Assembly: GCF_002154505.1 (NCBI RefSeq)
Contig: NZ_MUBM01000088.1
Location: 20,787-84,786, forward strand
Direction of reading: 5' to 3'
Source: Streptomyces carpinensis
Lineage (GTDB): Bacteria; Actinomycetota; Actinomycetes; Streptomycetales; Streptomycetaceae
Length of the DNA stretch: 64,000 bases
Shown: in pieces, positions 28,252-36,642 of the stretch
Layout: the number at the start of each line of letters is the position of its first letter
Position numbering within the stretch: the first letter of the stretch is position 1
Translations under genes and position numbers: made by a program
The notes under the pieces: model-generated
What the model was told of the DNA's origin: nothing
What the model saw: only the letters and a program-made list of their open reading frames with translations
The model's database searches: none

Positions 28252-28296
28252 CCGGGGCTCCGTCCCGGCGACCTCACGGTCGGTACGGAGCCCCGG
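28252..28296 (-). terminator. Stem-loop terminator of the cold-shock gene
   Basis: CCGGGGCTCCGT (28252-28263) and ACGGAGCCCCGG (28285-28296) form a perfect 12-bp stem around a 21-base loop, 18 bases beyond the stop of the minus-strand cold-shock gene. Confidence 0.55.
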
Positions 28297-28313
28297 CGCA
28301 TGCTCCCGCATCG

Positions 28314-28520
28314 TTACGTCTGCCGAACGACGTTCTCCGCCTGCGGTCCCTTCGGCCCCTGCGTCACCGTGTACTCGACCTTGTCGCCCTCGTACAACTC
28401 CTTGAATCCGGTGGACTGGATGGCCGAGAAGTGGACGAACACGTCCGGTCCGCCGTCATCCTGCTGGATGAACCCGAATCCCTTGTCGGCGTTGAACCAC
28501 TTCACTACGCCTGTTGCCAT
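28314..28520 (-). CDS. Cold-shock domain protein (CspA family)
   Basis: A 68-aa OB-fold RNA/DNA chaperone. RNP1 is KGFGFI, RNP2 is VFVHFSAI, and [20 protein letters not shown] is the family opening. AAGGAG lies 12 to 13 bases before the ATG at 28520; the 17 upstream residues of the open frame are leader, not protein. It is transcribed alone, with a hairpin terminator behind it. Confidence 0.93.
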   Translation of the reverse strand: MATGVVKWFNADKGFGFIQQDDGGPDVFVHFSAIQSTGFKELYEGDKVEYTVTQGPKGPQAENVVRQT

Positions 28521-28689
28521 CGGTATGAGTCTCTCCTTCAACGCCGCCGCACGGGCGGCACCCGAGGCCAAGGCAGCCCGCTGCTGCCTGCCTTCACCCT
28601 TGAATACCCGTCATGGAGCGGATCTCCAAGCATCGGCAGACAGCGATTCGCGGACGTCGTCCCACCCCGGCTACGGGACCTCACGCCGT

Positions 28690-29077
28690 CCTGGGGCAGC
28701 CCAGTCGGCCGGCGGCACGCGCCAGTGCCTCGAAGACCTGCACGGCGGTGGAAGGACGGTCGTGGTGGTGATGCCAGACAGCGGCGGTCCCGTGGTCGCC
28801 CACGTACTTGCCGACGCCGCCGGCTGCGCCCAGGAGCAAGGCGTCGGCGATGCGGCGGTTGAGCCGGGGGACGGTCGTCGTGCTCGTTGATCAAGAGGTC
28901 TCCCCCAGAGGCCCGGCGGTTCCGGGCGTTGAACGACAAATGCCGGTCGTCCCAGGGACCGACGGACACGTCCGGCAACTTCGCGGGTGGACACCTCCCG
29001 AGCACGCCGCCGTCCTTGTCCAGGTACTCCGATTGAACGAAGTAGTCAGCGCCGGCCTTGCCGTGGTTGGTCATCAC
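28690..29077 (-). pseudogene. Unknown gene, probably frameshifted
   Basis: The minus-strand frame from 29077 reads MMTNHGKAGADYFVQSEYLD, KDGGVLGRCPPAKLPDVSVG and PWDDRHLSFNARNRRASGG. Near 28880 coding character switches to another frame, which continues LNRRIADALLLGAAGGVGKY, VGDHGTAAVWHHHHDRPSTA and VQVFEALARAAGRLGCPRTA to a stop. The two halves read like one protein of about 125 aa broken by a single indel. I do not recognise a family. It could also be two unrelated fragments. Confidence 0.4.
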
Positions 29078-29227
29078 GTCAGCCCGCTCGACCGACGGTC
29101 GGCTGGGGTGGCCCGTGCGTCCATGACGGGGCCGCGACCGAACTGCCCGCCATGGTGCCGTGCTCGCGCCCGTGCTCGGCCACCGGTGTCAGGTCGACCG
29201 GCGTCGTCGGCGGCCCATGAGGGCCGG

Positions 29228-30004
29228 TCACTCGTACACCTCACCGGGCCGGGGCTTGGACGGGGCGAGGAGCTGTGTGACGGTGACGAAGGTGTAGCCG
29301 CGGGCCTCGAGGCCGGAGACGATGCCGGGAATCGCGGCGACCGTACCGTTGTAGCCGCGGTTGGTGGGGTCCACCCGATCGTGCAGCAGGATGATCCCGC
29401 CGGGTCCGGTTCGGGCCAGGATCCGGCTGGTGATGAGCGCCGAGTCGGTGGTTTGGTAGTCGGACGCGCTGGCGCTCCACAGCACCTGCGCCATGCCGAG
29501 CCGCCGGCAGATCGCTGTGACGGTCGGGCTCGTATGCCCCTGCGGCGGGCGCAGCATGACCGGACGGCGCCCGATGACCGTTGCCACGGCATCACGGCCC
29601 CGGGTGATCTCCTCGCGCACGTCTGCCGGGCTGATCTCGGTGAGGATCCGGTGGGACCAGGTGAGTGTCTCCACCTCGTGGCCTTGCGCAGCCATCCGCC
29701 TGACCGTTCCCGGGTATTTCACGACGTGGTATTTGCCCAGCGTGAAAAACGTGGCATGGACGCCGTACCGCCGCAGGATGTCCAGGATCTGGGGGGTGCG
29801 GACGCTCGGCGAGTCGTCGAAGGTGAGCGCCACGCATCTCGCCTTGCGGCAGTCGACGGACCCGCTGGGGCTCCGGGCGGGCCCGGCCGCAGCGGCGCTC
29901 GCCGACGGCACGTGCTGCGTGGCCCCGGCCCTCGGCGCGAGGCTGCAGCCGGAAAGGCCGACCGCCAGCGCCGCCACGGTCACCAGAGTGGTCGGCGCGC
30001 GCAT
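29228..30004 (-). CDS. Polysaccharide-deacetylase-like lipoprotein with altered metal site
   Basis: A 258-aa extracellular lipoprotein with a NodB (carbohydrate esterase 4) fold. The signal ends LSGC with lipidated Cys20. Motif 1 is TFDDSP (Asp63/Asp64; usually TFDDGP). In motif 2 the sequence GHEVETLTWSHRIL has Leu114 where the family normally has the first metal-binding His of H-T-W-S-H; His118 is retained. RPPQG (motif 3) and LLHD (His208, motif 5) are present. The missing His suggests altered metal binding or loss of deacetylase activity. ATG 30004 is chosen because it gives a proper lipoprotein signal; the longer frame adds a non-signal Arg-rich tail. The likely site of action is the cell wall. 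Confidence 0.85.
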   Translation of the reverse strand: MRAPTTLVTVAALAVGLSGCSLAPRAGATQHVPSASAAAAGPARSPSGSVDCRKARCVALTFDDSPSVRTPQILDILRRYGVHATFFTLGKYHVVKYPGTVRRMAAQGHEVETLTWSHRILTEISPADVREEITRGRDAVATVIGRRPVMLRPPQGHTSPTVTAICRRLGMAQVLWSASASDYQTTDSALITSRILARTGPGGIILLHDRVDPTNRGYNGTVAAIPGIVSGLEARGYTFVTVTQLLAPSKPRPGEVYE

Positions 30005-30366
30005 CCGGTTCGGTGCCGTCGTCTTCTTCGGCGGGCAACGATCCCTGTCTGCCGAAGATGGAGCCCGAGCCCGCTTGGGCGGGAAAACGCCCCGATGGCA
30101 TGGACGAGGCATATGGGGAGCTTAGCCCGGGCGCGGGCCGCGGGCACCCGGAGCCGGACGACTCGGAGGCGACACAGCCTGCCGGTGCGCGCAGCCGTCA
30201 GGGTGCCCTCCGGGGACAAGGCGAGTGGTCGGCTGCCGAACAGCCGCTCCGGTCGTCCGGCAGACCTGCTCGGTGATCCGCAGGACGCCGTCCGCGACGG
30301 TGTTGTCGTCGTTGACGGCCGCTGCCTCGCCCTCGCGCATATCGCGGGCTCAGTTGCCGAGAGGAG
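30005..30366. other. Intergenic stretch between the LuxR and deacetylase genes
   Basis: No gene is supported. The region should hold the deacetylase promoter on the minus strand, but I see no clear box pair. Confidence 0.35.
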
Positions 30367-31404
30367 TCACCTGACGAACGGCTCAGGGGGCCACGGTGAC
30401 GAGGGCGGCAGGCCGTGGGCCTTCGGCTCCAGGCCCCAGGCCGTGGCACGGCTCGCGGCCGCCACCCGGTTGGGCACGTCCAGCTTGACCAGGATGTGCT
30501 CGACGTGCGTGGCTACGGTACGCACGCTCACGAAGAGGCGTTCGGCGATCTCCCGGTTGGTGAGCCCGGTGGTGAGCTCGGCCAGGACGTCCAGTTCCCG
30601 GGGAGTGAGCCCGCCCGGGGGCGCCACGCGACGGCACACCGCGAGCGTCGCGGTGCCCCGCCGGCTGAGCCGCAGCTCGAGCAGCTGCTGCCCGTGGGGC
30701 ACCAGGATCGTGGCGGGCAGCGTCCGCCGCGCGGCCGCACGCCGTACGACGTCGCCCAGCGGCACCGTGTCACCGAGCCAGGCCGGGAAGCAACCGCTGA
30801 GGAGCAGGGTGGCAGCCCCCGGCGCATCGGGCACGGCCAGCGTCCACGTATCGGCCGAGGAGTCCGCCGGCAGGCCGACGGTGCCTGTCGGCGCGAGGAC
30901 GTCGACGGCCGCCGCCAGGCAGTCGCCGAGCAGACCCAGGACGAGGTCGGAGGGCCGAAGCTGCTGCCGCCGCCGCTTCATGCTCAGGTTCAGCACACCC
31001 ACGTACCGGCCGTCCGGGGAGAACAGACACTGGGTCACACCGTCCTGAAACCCGGACGGTTCGAGGACGTCGCGGATGGTGGTGGAGGTGGCCCGCAGGC
31101 CCGACGGCACGTCATGCAGCCACAGCAGCCCGCCGGGCCGGCGCACCAGGGCGAACAGCGGATCCTCGTGGAGCCCTTCGCTCAGGTACTCCCGCGCCCG
31201 CTCCGGGTAGTTGTTCGACAGACTGATGTGGCGGCGGTGCGCGGGATCCCACCGGGCCAGGGACGCGTGATCACAGTCGACCACCTCGGACAGCGCCGAG
31301 AGCACCGCGTGGGCGCTCCCGGCCTCGTACGTGCCCCGTCGCGCGGCCTCGCGCACCCGCAGTGCCGCCTCCAGGACTTCTTCCACCCGGGCTGCTGCCT
31401 CCAT
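30367..31404 (-). CDS. LuxR-family transcriptional regulator with GAF-like sensor
   Basis: A 345-aa regulator. The first about 190 residues form a GAF-like sensor domain (CDHASLARWDPAHRR, DGRYVGVLNLSMKRR). Residues about 265-325 are a GerE/LuxR helix-turn-helix: LTPRELDVLAELTTGLTNRE, IAERLFVSVRTVATHVEHIL. There is no REC domain, so it is not a classical response regulator. It follows the amidohydrolase gene by 42 bases on the same strand and is probably co-transcribed with it. Confidence 0.87.
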   Translation of the reverse strand: MEAAARVEEVLEAALRVREAARRGTYEAGSAHAVLSALSEVVDCDHASLARWDPAHRRHISLSNNYPERAREYLSEGLHEDPLFALVRRPGGLLWLHDVPSGLRATSTTIRDVLEPSGFQDGVTQCLFSPDGRYVGVLNLSMKRRRQQLRPSDLVLGLLGDCLAAAVDVLAPTGTVGLPADSSADTWTLAVPDAPGAATLLLSGCFPAWLGDTVPLGDVVRRAAARRTLPATILVPHGQQLLELRLSRRGTATLAVCRRVAPPGGLTPRELDVLAELTTGLTNREIAERLFVSVRTVATHVEHILVKLDVPNRVAAASRATAWGLEPKAHGLPPSSPWPPEPFVR

Positions 31405-31446
31405 CCGCGTAGCATCGGCGGCCGCGCGGCCCTCGTCAACGCCTGT

Positions 31447-33150
31447 TCAGCCGGTGAGAAGGTCGTGCACGATCTCACCGCCGAACACGGTCAGTGTCAC
31501 CGGCAGGCCCGGTATGTCGTGCGGATCGGCGGTCAGCAGGTCGCCGCCCAGCACACACAGGTCGGCGACCTTGCCGGCCTCCAGCGTGCCCTTCCAGTCG
31601 TCCGCGAAGTCCTGCCAGGCACCGTTGGCCGTGTAGGTGCGCAGGGCCTCGGCGAGGGTGATGCGCTGATCGGGACCGCTGACCCGGCCGCTGGCCTTCG
31701 ACTCGCGCAGCAGCATGGTGGCGATGCCCTGCCGCCAGTCGGGGAGCGTGACGGGCGCGTCGGAACTGCTGGCCACCGTGACTCCGGCGTCGATGGCGTC
31801 CCGGTAGGGCCACTCGTACGCGGCCCTCTCCGGGCCGACGAGTTCCTCCTCCAGATCGGCGATCGTCCACTTGATGGTGGGGTTCATGTTGGCCCCGAAT
31901 CCGTGCTCGGCCAGCCGCTCCATGCTGCGGGGCGTGAGGAAGTCACCGTGGATGACGTAGTGCCGGGCATCGGGACGAGGGTGCGCGTCGGTCGCGGCGG
32001 CGAAAGCGTCGACGACGGTGTCGATGCCCCGGTCCCCGGTCACATGGACGCCGACCTGGTAGCCGGCGGCGTGCGCGTGCCGCACCATCTCGCGGATCTC
32101 GGCGACGCGCTCGTCGTCGGTCCCGACGCCGACGCACAGGGCACCGCAGCCGCCGCCGAGGTACGCCTCGTGCATCCACGCCGTCTTGTTCGGCGGGATG
32201 CCGTCGGCGAAGAGCTTCACGCCGATGACGTTCAGCCGGCGCGGGTCCTCGCTCGCCGGCACGTCCGTCCCCCTCAGGGCGCGGATGAACTCCGTCGCCG
32301 TGCCGGACATGCCGACCGGCAGGAGCAGCACGCTGACCCGGGCGGTGAGTTCGCCGTCGGCCAGAAGCTGCCGGTAGACGTCGAGGGTCTCCCCCGCCAG
32401 CGCACCGCCCATGATCTGCTCACCGCCGGGACCGAGGCCCGGTTCGGTGTAACTGGTGATGCCGAGAGCGCGCAGCTTCGCCAGCGTGGAGCGGATCGCC
32501 GTGGCCCGGGCCTCACGGGTGAGCGGGGGAAGCACCCGCTGGACGCACACCTGGGCACCCTCCTGCAACAGCCCGGTGGGCTCTCCGGACACGTCCGTGA
32601 CGATGACCCCGCCAGGGGGCGTCGTGGTGGCCCGGTCCACGCCGGCACGCGCGAGCGCGGCGGAGTTCACCCAGCAGGCATGCCCGGAGAAGTCCTGCAG
32701 AAGGACGGGGTGGTGCGGGCTGACGACGTCGAGGTCGTGACGGGTGGGCAGCCGCGAGGGATCGGCCACACACTCGGCGAGATAGCCGGCGTCCCAGCCG
32801 ACACCGGTGATCCACTGACCGGTCGGGGTGCGCTCGGCGGCCTCGCGGACCGCTTCGGCGACGTCGGCGATCGACCCCACGGCGGGGTGGCCGAGGTCGA
32901 GCGCCAGCGGGGGCGAGCTCACGCCGAAGGCACAGCCGTGCAGGTGGGAGTCGTTGATACCGGGCAGGAGCGTACCGCCCTTGAGATCGATGACCCGAGT
33001 GTCGGGGCCGGTCAGAGCGTCGATCTCGCCGCGTCCGCCGACGGCCGTGATGGTGTCCCCGGTGACCGCGAGGGCGGATGCGATGGTGAAGCGGGCGTCG
33101 ACGGTCAGCACGGAACCGTTGACGAAGGCCAGGTCGGCGAAGGCGGGCAA
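31447..33150 (-). CDS. Amidohydrolase, YtcJ-like (amidohydrolase_3 family)
   Basis: A 567-aa metal-dependent hydrolase. The metal-binding HxH is His69/His71 in INDSHLHG. A lid-containing TIM barrel follows (HVTGDRGIDTVVDAFAAATD; YVIHGDFLTPRSMERLAEHG), and ASSDAPVTLPDWRQGI holds the barrel-end Asp. VIDLKGGTLLPGINDSHLHG is the conserved entry to the barrel. The start is TTG with GGGAG five bases upstream. YtcJ-type enzymes act on N-substituted amides or imides; the actual substrate is unknown. First gene of a pair with the LuxR regulator. Confidence 0.88.
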   Translation of the reverse strand: MPAFADLAFVNGSVLTVDARFTIASALAVTGDTITAVGGRGEIDALTGPDTRVIDLKGGTLLPGINDSHLHGCAFGVSSPPLALDLGHPAVGSIADVAEAVREAAERTPTGQWITGVGWDAGYLAECVADPSRLPTRHDLDVVSPHHPVLLQDFSGHACWVNSAALARAGVDRATTTPPGGVIVTDVSGEPTGLLQEGAQVCVQRVLPPLTREARATAIRSTLAKLRALGITSYTEPGLGPGGEQIMGGALAGETLDVYRQLLADGELTARVSVLLLPVGMSGTATEFIRALRGTDVPASEDPRRLNVIGVKLFADGIPPNKTAWMHEAYLGGGCGALCVGVGTDDERVAEIREMVRHAHAAGYQVGVHVTGDRGIDTVVDAFAAATDAHPRPDARHYVIHGDFLTPRSMERLAEHGFGANMNPTIKWTIADLEEELVGPERAAYEWPYRDAIDAGVTVASSSDAPVTLPDWRQGIATMLLRESKASGRVSGPDQRITLAEALRTYTANGAWQDFADDWKGTLEAGKVADLCVLGGDLLTADPHDIPGLPVTLTVFGGEIVHDLLTG

Positions 33151-33374
33151 GGCGACTCCCGGACAGGACGCGGATGGATGACGGGACGCTCAGGGGCGCA
33201 CCCGGAGTGGGAGTGACTCTGCGATGTCACCCAGGCGTCGCACATCGGTCATTCAACCGATGCGTCAGGATGCCGACCCGTGGAAGCGCCGCTGACTCTC
33301 CGCATCGTCCGGCCCCCCACGGCGGGCACGCGTTCGTGTCGGCGTCGCCACCGGGTCGACGTGACCGTGATAGG

Positions 33375-33582
33375 GCTGTGTGGGCAGTGGCTCAAGGTCT
33401 CGGTTCGGGGCGCCCTGTTCGGCGGCGTCGACGCTGAGGCCCCAGCGGGTCTTGTCGGCCACCCGGTCGGTGACGTACGTGCACCGGTGGCCCTCGGCCG
33501 GCGGCAGCCAGGTGGTCCGGGCCTGGTCCGCCTTCGACCGGTCCGACCCAGCCGAGACCGCGATCTTACGGGCGAAGCGCAT
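33375..33582 (-). pseudogene. C-terminal fragment of a secreted HNH-endonuclease-family protein
   Basis: The minus strand reads TTWLPPAEGHRCTYVTDRVA and DKTRWGLSVDAAEQGAPN. This matches the end of actinobacterial HNH/DUF1524 secreted proteins (W-L-P-P-x-x-x-Y-R-C-x-Y-V-x-x-W-x-x-x-K-x-R-W-x-L-x-V-D-x-A-E). The catalytic HNH part and signal peptide are absent. Confidence 0.5.
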
Positions 33583-33723
33583 CGCCGGTGGTCGTCAGGT
33601 CCAGCTGTTGCACCCACGATGCCGTTGCAGCCGGAGTGGAGGCAGGACGGCGGCGCGGCGCCGATGTCGCGCGCACGTGGTTCCGCGAGCGGCCGGGGGG
33701 ACCGGTCAACGGCACGAGCCCCG

Positions 33724-34830
33724 TCAGTCGTTCACGGGTCCGTGGCAGCGGGCGCTGCCCTCGTCTGTGTAGTCCGTGCCGTTGGCGGCCCGGTAGCTCC
33801 AGGTGTAGCCGGTGGGCTGTAGGGAGAACCGGATGACGCCGTAGGAGGTGTCGTTGCCGGTGACGCGGTTGGGGGCCTTCTCCGCGGGAGCGAGAGTGTC
33901 GAGGGCCTCGCCGCCGGTGCCGACAACGAACTGGGAGATCCCCTTCTTCGGGTCGGGACGGCCGTCCGGGTCCTGCGGCGCGAAACGGGCGTACAGGTGC
34001 TCGTGTGCGTTGAGCACGACGTCCACCCCGGACCGGTAGAGCATCGGCCACCAGGTGCTGCGGGACAACCGGCCCTCGTCCGAGAGGTTGTCCATGGCGG
34101 TGAAGGCCGGCTGGTGCCAATAGGCCAAGGTGCAGGGCGCGTGGTCGTCGGCGAGGTCCTGGCGCAGCCACTCCGTCTCCTGCTTGACCCAGTCGCCGTC
34201 GGGGGAGCAGCCGCCCGCCTGGTCCTTGCACTCGGCGTTCAGCGAGATGATGTGCCAGGCGCCCAGGTCGTAGGAGTACCAGCCCTCGCCCGTGGTGCCG
34301 GCCTGGCCGTGCGTCCGCGGGATGGGCTGCCCCTGGGCGTCGACGAGCGGGTTCCCCTGGCCGTCGAGGCTGAGGCCGTTGTAGTAGGCGTAGTAGCCGG
34401 CCCCGTCGACGCCCTTCTCGCCGTCCTTGTAGTCGTAGAACTCGTGATTGCCTGGAACAGGGCGCTGGAGATACTTGAAGGCACCATAGGTGCGGTCGAA
34501 GGAGCCCATGAAGTCGTCGTAGCGGCCGACTTGGTACTGCTGGTCGCCGAGCAGGGCGACCAGATCCGGCTGCAGGGCCTCGATCTGGTCGGCGGTCGCG
34601 GCCTGGGCGCTGCGTTTGGTGTCGTTGCACAGGTACTTCTGGTTGACCGCCGGCGCGTCACCGTCGGGCTCGCAGGAGATGTCGCCGACGGCGGCGAGGA
34701 CGGCCGTCTTCCCGGACGGGGCGTCGTACGGCCAGGGATTATGCTCGGTCACGGCCGAGTTGGCGGTCGCCGCGAGCAGCAGGACGCCGCCGACGGCGGC
34801 GGCCGAAGCGGCGAGGGTACGACGTCGCAT
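33724..34830 (-). CDS. Secreted metallophosphoesterase (calcineurin-like)
   Basis: A 368-aa exported phosphoesterase. The signal peptide is about residues 1-27 (VGGVLLLAATANSAVTEH). Metal ligands of the calcineurin fold appear in order: AAVGDISCEPDG, LLGDQQYQVG, VPGNHEFYDY, AYWHQPAFTA and LNAHEHLYARF. Conserved secondary features include SYDLGAWHIISLNAE. AAGGAGC precedes the ATG. It would hydrolyse phosphate esters outside the cell, possibly under phosphate control, but I see no clear PHO box. It is monocistronic, between an HNH relic and a broken reductase gene. Confidence 0.88.
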   Translation of the reverse strand: MRRRTLAASAAAVGGVLLLAATANSAVTEHNPWPYDAPSGKTAVLAAVGDISCEPDGDAPAVNQKYLCNDTKRSAQAATADQIEALQPDLVALLGDQQYQVGRYDDFMGSFDRTYGAFKYLQRPVPGNHEFYDYKDGEKGVDGAGYYAYYNGLSLDGQGNPLVDAQGQPIPRTHGQAGTTGEGWYSYDLGAWHIISLNAECKDQAGGCSPDGDWVKQETEWLRQDLADDHAPCTLAYWHQPAFTAMDNLSDEGRLSRSTWWPMLYRSGVDVVLNAHEHLYARFAPQDPDGRPDPKKGISQFVVGTGGEALDTLAPAEKAPNRVTGNDTSYGVIRFSLQPTGYTWSYRAANGTDYTDEGSARCHGPVND

Positions 34831-35089
34831 CCGGTGCTCCTTCCCCGCTCCGCCTGCGGGAGCGGGCTTCTGAGGTCAGGTCAGCGTGGGCGGCTTCTCC
34901 GGTGTGCCGTGAGCAGCCTCGTCCGCGGGAAGAGTCGATGGGAATTTCCTGTGGAGACAACGTGCACAGTATGTGCCTGAGGCTGCTATGTGTCAGCCAG
35001 TTCCGCGAACCGGAACGTATCAGGGCAGACAAGCCTCCTACGACGTCCGGCGGTCGCACGGTCGAACCCGTTACCGAGGAGGACTTCTG

Positions 35090-35673
35090 ATGCGCAGCGT
35101 GACCTGTTCGATGAGCGTCTCACTCGACGGCTACATCGTCGGGCCGGACGGCGAATTCGACTGGACGACGCCCGACGAGGAGATCTTTCGCTCCTGCATC
35201 GACGAGATCCGAGAGGTCGGCGTCCACCTGTTGGGACGACGGCTGTACGAGACGATGCTGTACGGGGAGACCGCCGACCCGGATCCCTCGCTCGACGACT
35301 CGATGCTCGAGTGGACCGCGATCTGGAAGCGGCTCCCGAAGGTGGTGTTCTCCACCACGCCGTCGGCGGTGCAGGGCAATGCCCGCCTGGCCTCCGGCGG
35401 CCTGGCGGAGGAGATCGAGCGCTTGCGAGCCGAGCCGGGGGAGGGCGACATCGCGATCGGCGCCGCGCTCTCGCCGCCGAGGCGGCCGCGTTGGATCTGA
35501 TCGACGAGTACCGGCCCAGGGTCTACGCGGTACTGGTCGGCGGCGGCATTCCGTTCTCTCCCCAGCGCGAGCGCCGGGTGGACCTCGAACTCGTCGAGAC
35601 CCGCACCTTCAACTCGAGAATCGTCTACCTCCGCTACCGCGTGGCGCGCCAAGAGGGCGTTCGGTCTGGGTAG
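35090..35673 (+). pseudogene. RibD-C/dihydrofolate-reductase-family protein, frameshifted
   Basis: The ATG at 35090 has an excellent GAGGAGG site. The protein reads SVTCSMSVSLDGYIVGPDGE and VHLLGRRLYETMLYGE as in the RibD C-terminal family. At about 35460 the frame fails: ...GDIAIG is followed by LSPPRRPRWI and a stop. The other frame continues ALAAEAAALDLIDEYRPRVY, VLVGGGIPFSPQRERRVDLE to the natural end at 35673. The total length (584 bases) is not a multiple of three. It is either a recent pseudogene or a sequencing error. A different intact member of the family lies at 47129. Confidence 0.75.
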
Positions 35674-35736
35674 TTGGTGTTCTGGGATGTTTTCGTGACG
35701 GGTGGCGTCAGCGGTCGTCGCACGGTGTGTGAGTGC

Positions 35737-35900
35737 TCGCCGTCCGTACCACAGTGATGTGTCCGACGCCCGCTGGGCTCTGATCGAGCCGGTCATCACC
35801 GCATGGCGGGCGAAAGGAACCAGTCCCGGCACGGCGGCCCGGGTGCACGACCTGCGGGAGATCGTCAACGCCGTCCTCTACGCAGTTCGCCGATGGCGGC
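35737..35900 (+). pseudogene. IS5-family transposase, N-terminal remnant
   Basis: The plus-strand frame gives RRPYHSDVSDARWALIEPVI, TAWRAKGTSPG and HDLREIVNAVLY, the N-terminal domain of IS5-type transposases. It stops abruptly after the NAVLY block where IS5 proteins continue with TGCQWRYLP. This is a truncated relic immediately after the broken reductase. Confidence 0.6.
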
Positions 35901-36153
35901 GGCGTCGAGTCCGTACGCACCGAACTCGGTGTCGTCGGTCCAGCCACATGGCTCGCGGAGAGCACGACGGGACTGGAGCCGGCCACAGCAACGTGACACC
36001 GGCCACCTTGTCTCGACGCCGGCCATGCGGGACCGTGCCGAGCCGACGGGCCGTTTGCTGACCTGGGCGAACCTCCGCCGGCCGGTCTTCACCGGAGGGC
36101 GTGCGAACCGGCTGCGCATGGGGGCCGCCGACGAAGCCCGAGAGAGGCAAATA

Positions 36154-36166
36154 TATACTTTCCATA
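36154..36166 (+). promoter_or_regulatory. Candidate -10 box for a leaderless MarR transcript
   Basis: TATACT at 36154-36159 sits in an AT-rich patch and ends six bases before the ATG at 36166. There is no ribosome site at normal spacing, so transcription may begin at or next to the start codon. The -35 region is poor. The overlapping CATATGCATG palindrome could be an operator. Confidence 0.45.
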
Positions 36167-36642
36167 TGCATGTAACTACCGGCGTCGGCGGTGGCCTGTC
36201 GGACGAGCAGCGCATCGAGAGCGCTGCCCACGGCCTGCTGCGCGACCTCGGCAGGCTCACCCGTGCGCTGTTCCGCGCCGGCGAGTTCGGACTGACCCGC
36301 AGTGAGGTGTCCGTGCTCGACGCCCTGGCGGACGCGCCTCTGCGAGTAACCGAACTCGCCGCGCGCACCGGCATGGTCCAACCCCGCGTCACCGTGTTGC
36401 TGCAGAAGCTGGAGGACCGGGAACTGGTCACGCGTCGGCGCTGCGCGACCGACCGGCGTGCGGTGGAGACCAGCCTCACCCCCGCCGGGCGGCGGCTGCT
36501 CGACCAGGGACGGCAGCGCATGGCCGCAGCCCTGCTGAGCGCACTGCACACCACCACCGTCGACGACTGCGAGCGCGCCGTGTGCGCGGCCCGGGAGTCC
36601 GTCGCGACACTCGCCGAAGCCATGGAACCGGAGGCCACTTGA
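36166..36642 (+). CDS. MarR-family transcriptional regulator
   Basis: A 158-aa winged-helix regulator. The recognition region is LRVTELAARTGMVQPRVTVL; the wing is RRRCATDRRAVETSLTPAGR, the classic DxRxxxxxLTxxG block. It overlaps the exporter gene downstream by four bases (TTGA) and most likely represses the operon until an aromatic or lipophilic ligand binds. Confidence 0.88.
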   Translation: MHVTTGVGGGLSDEQRIESAAHGLLRDLGRLTRALFRAGEFGLTRSEVSVLDALADAPLRVTELAARTGMVQPRVTVLLQKLEDRELVTRRRCATDRRAVETSLTPAGRRLLDQGRQRMAAALLSALHTTTVDDCERAVCAARESVATLAEAMEPEAT

